A stretch of DNA of 64,000 bases. Origin: Hyphomicrobiales bacterium. GTDB taxonomy: Bacteria; Pseudomonadota; Alphaproteobacteria; Rhizobiales; Rhizobiaceae. The notes beneath the pieces are model-generated. The model had not been told where the DNA came from. It saw nothing but the letters and a program-made list of their open reading frames with translations, and did no database searches. This document shows positions 60,228 through 64,000 of this stretch, one piece after another. The position numbers were made by a program, and so were the translations under genes. Location of the stretch: positions 420,976-484,975 of the forward strand of contig UCNG01000011.1 of NCBI GenBank assembly GCA_900473915.1, written 5' to 3'. Numbering within the stretch: the first letter of the stretch is position 1; every line of letters starts with the position of its first letter.

Positions 60228-61547
60228 TTACGCCCCGTAAACGAGCTTGTCTTGACGCGCGCGCAGCTCCGCAATCCTGGAACCGGGAGCCACAGCCGCA
60301 TTATCGTAGGTGATGAGCTCGCCCTTCTTGATCGGCCTGGTCACGCTACCGCCTTGCAGAAGCCCGCATGGGATCGCATGCGCGCTACGCGCTTCGCCGG
60401 ACGTCATGATCCATGCGCGGTAGCAATATTCGCCAATGGCATCGAGCTTTTCGCCCGGCTGCATGTCCTTCTTTGCAACCGCGGCCACTTCCGCGACCGG
60501 CTTTGAAAGCGGCACCATGTCCGGCTTGCCGTAGAGCACCACGCGGGCGCAGGTCAGCGGCACTTCAAGGGACGTCAGGTGATAGGGGCGATGGAATGTG
60601 AAATATGGACCCTTGCCCATTTTCAAGTCTTCCATGCGTTCGGAAATACGCGGATGCGACATGTCGGCCACGACAAACACGCCCGGAGCAACGCCCTTGC
60701 CGATGGAATAATCCACCACGCCGACCTTCGACAGCACACCGCCGTCCTTTTCGGGGATCAGTGTCTTGTTGAGCTGGTCGAGCGTCGCGGCGGGGCCATG
60801 CATGCCGGCCTTGTCCGGGACAAGACCCGTAGCGTTGGCGATGGCGGCCATTTCGACCATGGTTTTCGAACCATCGACGAATTCCACCAACATGCGCACA
60901 TTCATGTTACGGCGCGTGGCTTCTTCCATATATTGGTCGGGAACAGCATCGATGTTGAGCGGATTGTTCTTGCCCTTGCCCGCCGCCACAATCGGATGAC
61001 CCATGGCGGTCACGAATTCGATCAGTTCCATGCAGGATGACGGCTCATCGCCAGCCCCCAGCGAATAGGTGACGCCGAGACGTTCCGCTTCCGCTTTCAG
61101 GTAAGCGCCGATCGTCACGTCCGCTTCGACATTCATCATGACGAGATGCTTGCCATGCTCCATCGCGCGCAGGCCGATTTCGGCGCCGACAGCCGGAACA
61201 CCGGTTGCATCGATCACGACGTCGATAAGATCGTTTTCGAGGATCAGATCGGCATTGTCGGTTACGGCGATCTTGTGCGCTTCCATGGCGGCGGTCAGAT
61301 CGGAAGCGGTGGAAACCTCGCGACCGTGGCCTTCTTCTCGGAATGCAATATCGACGGCTTTCAGGGCATTGGGAATGCGCAGTTCTGAGATGGCGCCAAC
61401 CTCGATGCCCGGCATATGCGCAACGCGCGTGACGATATCGGTGCCCATTTCGCCGGAACCAATCAGTCCGATACGGATTGGCCGCCCGCTATCCGCGCGC
61501 GCCTGCATGTCACGCGCCAAACCTGTCAACGCCACATTGGTTGCCAT
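60228..61547 (-). CDS. drl: DXR-like (DRL) reductoisomerase homologue with SAF domain
   Basis: A 439-residue NAD(P)-binding protein. The Rossmann motif IRIGLIGSGEMGTDIVT lies at 25-40, and SLGAGDEPSSCMELIEFV, AGKGKNNPLN and GPYFTFHRPYHLTSLEVP follow. The C terminus (about 350-430) is a SAF-like domain (MQPGEKLDAIGEYCYRAW, IKKGELITYDNA). It matches, as far as memory serves, Brucella abortus DRL, an enzyme that makes 2-C-methyl-D-erythritol 4-phosphate from 1-deoxy-D-xylulose 5-phosphate. Here it starts an operon with AcoABC-like genes next to polyol PTS genes, so a catabolic (reverse) role is possible. GGAGGAAG precedes the ATG. Confidence 0.82.
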   Translation of the reverse strand: MATNVALTGLARDMQARADSGRPIRIGLIGSGEMGTDIVTRVAHMPGIEVGAISELRIPNALKAVDIAFREEGHGREVSTASDLTAAMEAHKIAVTDNADLILENDLIDVVIDATGVPAVGAEIGLRAMEHGKHLVMMNVEADVTIGAYLKAEAERLGVTYSLGAGDEPSSCMELIEFVTAMGHPIVAAGKGKNNPLNIDAVPDQYMEEATRRNMNVRMLVEFVDGSKTMVEMAAIANATGLVPDKAGMHGPAATLDQLNKTLIPEKDGGVLSKVGVVDYSIGKGVAPGVFVVADMSHPRISERMEDLKMGKGPYFTFHRPYHLTSLEVPLTCARVVLYGKPDMVPLSKPVAEVAAVAKKDMQPGEKLDAIGEYCYRAWIMTSGEARSAHAIPCGLLQGGSVTRPIKKGELITYDNAAVAPGSRIAELRARQDKLVYGA

Positions 61548-61604
61548 CGCTTCCTCCTGAACCTCCCTGCAAAAATTCTCGCAGTCTCCTCTGGCACCCT
61601 ATCG

Positions 61605-61631
61605 ATTAATGAACATTTGTTTCTAAGTCAA
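61605..61631 (-). promoter_or_regulatory. Predicted drl promoter with operator in the spacer
   Basis: On the minus strand TTGACT (61631-61626) and ATTAAT (61610-61605) flank the operator motif, 15 bases apart, which is a little short. The layout copies that before gutM: -35, operator, -10. The start codon follows 57 bases later. Confidence 0.5.
61611..61620. promoter_or_regulatory. Shared operator motif, copy 2 (drl operon)
   Basis: GAACATTTGT, the inverted form of ACAAATGTTC. Read on the minus strand it continues ATTAATCGAT, matching the gutM copy at TAAT-N-GAT. Confidence 0.65.
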
Positions 61632-61709
61632 TACGTGTGTTCATTCTATTGTCGCGGGCGCTCCCATCCAGATGCCATATTGTTATTCAACTTTGGTTTG
61701 ATATAGAAT

Positions 61710-61719
61710 ACAAATGTTC
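61710..61719. promoter_or_regulatory. Shared operator motif, copy 3 (galactitol-type PTS)
   Basis: ACAAATGTTC, preceded by TTGATATAGAAT, which resembles the TTGACTTAGAA before the drl copy. It lies 110 bases before the IIC start. Promoter boxes here are not clear. Confidence 0.6.
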
Positions 61720-61828
61720 CGCCGTTTCGCCTCTTTCACACTTTGAAACGTCGATACGTGCGAGCTAATAATGGCGTTCTGATAGCTCGGCGCACTTTGG
61801 GAAAGTGTTCCGGGGGGAGGAGAAATAA

Positions 61829-63238
61829 ATGGACGCATTTCTGAGCGGGCTAAAGTCGGCTATCGACACACTTGGGGCAACGGTTCTGTTGCCCATCGTC
61901 ATTTTCATCATTGCCGTCATACTCGGCGCGAAAGTGGGCAAAGCCTTCCGCGCAGCCGTAACCATCGGTGTGGCTTTCATCGGCATCAATCTGGTTCTGG
62001 GCCTCATGTTCACCTCCATCGGTGAAGTGGCGCAGGCAATCGTCACCAATACCGGCATCAAGCGCGATATTGTCGACGTCGGCTGGCCCTCGGCTGCGGC
62101 GATCGCTTTTGGATCGTCGGTGGGCTTGTGGGTCATTCCGGTCGGTATTCTGGTCAACATTGCGCTTCTGCTGCTGCGCTGGACGCGCACGCTGAATGTG
62201 GACGTCTGGAATTTCTGGCACTTTGCCTTTGTCGGCTCACTGGTCGTCGCTGCAACGGACAATCTCGCCTACGGCATCATCATTGCAGCACTCGTTGCCG
62301 CTCTATCCCTGTTGTTTGCAGACTGGTCCGCGCGCGCCGTTCAGCAATTTTATGGCGTACCAGGCGTTTCCGTGCCGCATCTGGCTTCCGCGCAGATTCT
62401 GCCGATTGCGATCATCCTCAACTGGATCATGGACCGCATTCCCGGCATCAACAAAATCAATATCAGCACCGAAACCATCGAACGCCGCTTCGGCGTGTTC
62501 GGCGAACCGGTCGTGCTTGGCCTGATCATCGGCTTGGTGCTCGGACTCATAGCATTTTACAATGCGGGCGATTTCGGCACCGTTCTCGCCAAGGTTCTCG
62601 GCACCGGCATGACGCTTGCAGCAGTCATGCTGCTTCTGCCGCGCATGGTCAAAATCCTGATGGAAGGCCTGTTGCCCGTGTCGGATGCAGCGCAGGAATT
62701 CGTGCGCAAGCGCACCGGCGATCGTGAACTTCTCGTCGGCCTCGACTCGGCAATTCTCATCGGGCATCCGGCGGCGATTTCGTCCTCGCTCATTCTCGTG
62801 CCGATTGCGATCATCCTGTCGGTTATCCTGCCGGGCAACCGCGTGATCCTGTTCGCAGACCTTGCCGTTATTCCCTTCATTGTCGCGATGACAGCGCCGC
62901 TCCTGAAAGGAAACGTGTTCCGCATGGTCGTCGTCGGAACGATTACGCTGGCCATCGGCTTCTACGTAGCCAATGCGCTTGCACCATTGTTTACCAGCGC
63001 TGCCGTTTCGTCGGGCTTCAAGCTGCCTGAAAACGCCCTGCAAATTACGTCTGTGGTCGATGGTTTCCTGTGGGTGCCATATGTCATCATCTCGGCCATC
63101 CAGTGGCTTGGTGCTATCGGTATCGCGGTGATTGCCGTTGTTATTGCAGCACTTTTCATGCTCTATCGTCGCAACACGCTGGCATGGGAACGCGCCGCAG
63201 GCGCCGAGGACGAACCGGCGGACGAATTTGCTGCCTGA
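61829..63238 (+). CDS. gatC: PTS galactitol-type IIC subunit
   Basis: A 469-residue membrane protein with about ten hydrophobic segments, of the Gat PTS family: GATVLLPIVIFIIAVILGAKVGKAFRAA, VGWPSAAAIAFGSSVGLW and GVPGVSVPHLASAQILPIAI. It forms the channel for galactitol or another polyol or pentitol. GGGGGAGGAG precedes the ATG. It is divergent from the drl-aco operon and shares its control region with it; IIA and IIB genes follow. Confidence 0.9.
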   Translation: MDAFLSGLKSAIDTLGATVLLPIVIFIIAVILGAKVGKAFRAAVTIGVAFIGINLVLGLMFTSIGEVAQAIVTNTGIKRDIVDVGWPSAAAIAFGSSVGLWVIPVGILVNIALLLLRWTRTLNVDVWNFWHFAFVGSLVVAATDNLAYGIIIAALVAALSLLFADWSARAVQQFYGVPGVSVPHLASAQILPIAIILNWIMDRIPGINKINISTETIERRFGVFGEPVVLGLIIGLVLGLIAFYNAGDFGTVLAKVLGTGMTLAAVMLLLPRMVKILMEGLLPVSDAAQEFVRKRTGDRELLVGLDSAILIGHPAAISSSLILVPIAIILSVILPGNRVILFADLAVIPFIVAMTAPLLKGNVFRMVVVGTITLAIGFYVANALAPLFTSAAVSSGFKLPENALQITSVVDGFLWVPYVIISAIQWLGAIGIAVIAVVIAALFMLYRRNTLAWERAAGAEDEPADEFAA

Positions 63239-63314
63239 TGGCAGCAATGATCGGCGCAAGAATCAAAGTCGCACGTCGCAATCGGCGTGCGGCCTTCTTT
63301 AAACGGAGAATGGA

Positions 63315-63776
63315 ATGGCAGCCGGCCTGATTGAGTTTCTCGACCCGCAAGCAATCGAGCTTCAGAGCGAAGCAAAAACCAATGAAGAAATTATCCGCAT
63401 ACTCGCGGGCAAACTGGAAAAGCTCGGCTATGTAAAGGCGAGCTATGCCGACGCCGTTGTCAGCCGGGAACTGTCGATGCCGACGGGACTGCCGCTTGAG
63501 CGCGACGAGAATGTCGCCGTGCCTCACACCGACCCCGAGCATGTCCTCAAGGCCGGAATTGCTTTGGCGACACTGAGATCACCAATTGAATTTGCCAATA
63601 TGGAAGACCCTGAAGAAGCTGTTCCCGTTGGATTAGTCTTTCTGCTTGCCATCGATGACAAGGATAAACAGATTGAAACCCTGCAGCAGATTATGGCGAC
63701 CATACAGGATGCTGACGCACTCGACAGGCTGAAAGCGGCGCGCACGCTGGAAGACGTCCAATCCGCGTTGCAATGA
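63315..63776 (+). CDS. gatA: PTS galactitol-type IIA subunit
   Basis: A 153-residue IIA of the fructose/mannitol-like fold (PTS EIIA type 2). His71 in VAVPHTDPEHV is the phosphoryl-His; REL-SMPTGLPLER precedes it. It accepts phosphate from HPr, possibly that of the fusion protein encoded at 52845. It is separated from IIC by 76 bases. Confidence 0.9.
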   Translation: MAAGLIEFLDPQAIELQSEAKTNEEIIRILAGKLEKLGYVKASYADAVVSRELSMPTGLPLERDENVAVPHTDPEHVLKAGIALATLRSPIEFANMEDPEEAVPVGLVFLLAIDDKDKQIETLQQIMATIQDADALDRLKAARTLEDVQSALQ

Positions 63777-63810
63777 AACGCGCTCTCAATAAATGAACCT
63801 GGAGGAACCC

Positions 63811-64000
63811 ATGGCCAGAATAAAAACAATCCTCTTCGCTTGCGGCACGGGTGTGGCGACATCCACGGCAGTGAACGCGACCGTTACCGAAGAAATGAAA
63901 AAGCGCGGGCTTACCTTCAATGCCCAGCAGGCGAAGGCAACGGAAGTCGCTTCACTGGCCGACAACGTGGATTTCATTGTTTCCACCACGCCTATTTCGG
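63811..64000 (+). CDS. gatB: PTS galactitol-type IIB subunit, truncated by window end
   Basis: The first 63 residues are visible and the frame is open to the window end. The phosphoryl-Cys is Cys11 in ILFACGTGVATSTAV, as in GatB. GGAGGAA precedes the ATG. It completes a IIC-IIA-IIB set. Confidence 0.87.
   Translation, partial: MARIKTILFACGTGVATSTAVNATVTEEMKKRGLTFNAQQAKATEVASLADNVDFIVSTTPIS

Noticed and set aside
59164..60240. Open frame of 358 codons on the plus strand
   Set aside because: It is antisense to the E1 alpha gene, whose ThDP motifs are intact.

Overview
The window looks like chromosomal DNA of an alphaproteobacterium of the Brucella/Ochrobactrum group (Hyphomicrobiales). I infer this from the protein families, in particular a DXR-like (DRL) reductoisomerase homologue best known from Brucella, from the many ABC and TRAP uptake systems, and from short palindromic intergenic repeats of a type I associate with this group. 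No rRNA, tRNA, CRISPR array, insertion sequence or phage gene was seen. Almost all the DNA is catabolic and transport genes in compact operons, each with its own regulator.

Layout. (1) 1-5.3 kb: the 3' part of a CocE-like hydrolase, then a TAXI-type TRAP transporter with a DUF1850 partner. (2) 5.6-17.5 kb: two divergent operons around 10.5 kb. Leftward are a hotdog thioesterase, a MaoC hydratase, a LacI regulator, a HisD-like dehydrogenase and a DadA-like oxidoreductase. Rightward are an NDP-forming acyl-CoA synthetase, an enoyl-CoA hydratase and a Pot-type ABC transporter. Two matching LacI-type operators lie between them, so both arms are probably one regulon. (3) 17.8-23.8 kb: isochorismatase-fold hydrolase, XapX protein, amidohydrolase, DoxX protein, an MFS exporter with an extra C-terminal domain, and a LysR regulator.

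(4) 23.9-32.4 kb and 35.7-45.1 kb: two paralogous opine or amine utilisation modules. Each has a RidA deaminase, a three-part FAD/[2Fe-2S] dehydrogenase, an ABC transporter (polar-amino-acid type in the first, Pot type in the second) and a divergent LysR regulator with an OccR-like operator. A second LacI regulator follows the first module. Between the modules is a small MoaF-like/SRPBCC/aldo-keto reductase/LysR cluster. (5) 45.1-49.9 kb: polysaccharide deacetylase, a sugar-nucleotide-transferase-like protein, the tail-specific protease Prc and an unknown protein.

(6) 50.0-64.0 kb: the most interesting region. It holds a glucitol-type PTS (gutM, IIC, IIB, IIA), an HPr-enzyme I fusion, a SorC-family regulator, a leftward operon drl-acoA-acoB-acoC and a divergent galactitol-type PTS that runs off the end. 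The sequence ACAAATGTTC recurs at three places: inside the putative gutM promoter, inside the putative drl promoter and before the galactitol-type PTS. I infer one regulon. The gene content fits a pathway in which a branched polyol such as 2-C-methyl-D-erythritol is imported and phosphorylated, oxidised and rearranged by DRL to 1-deoxy-xylulose 5-phosphate, and then cleaved by the acetoin-dehydrogenase-like complex to acetyl-CoA and glyceraldehyde 3-phosphate. This is a hypothesis from gene content and chemistry, not something the sequence proves.
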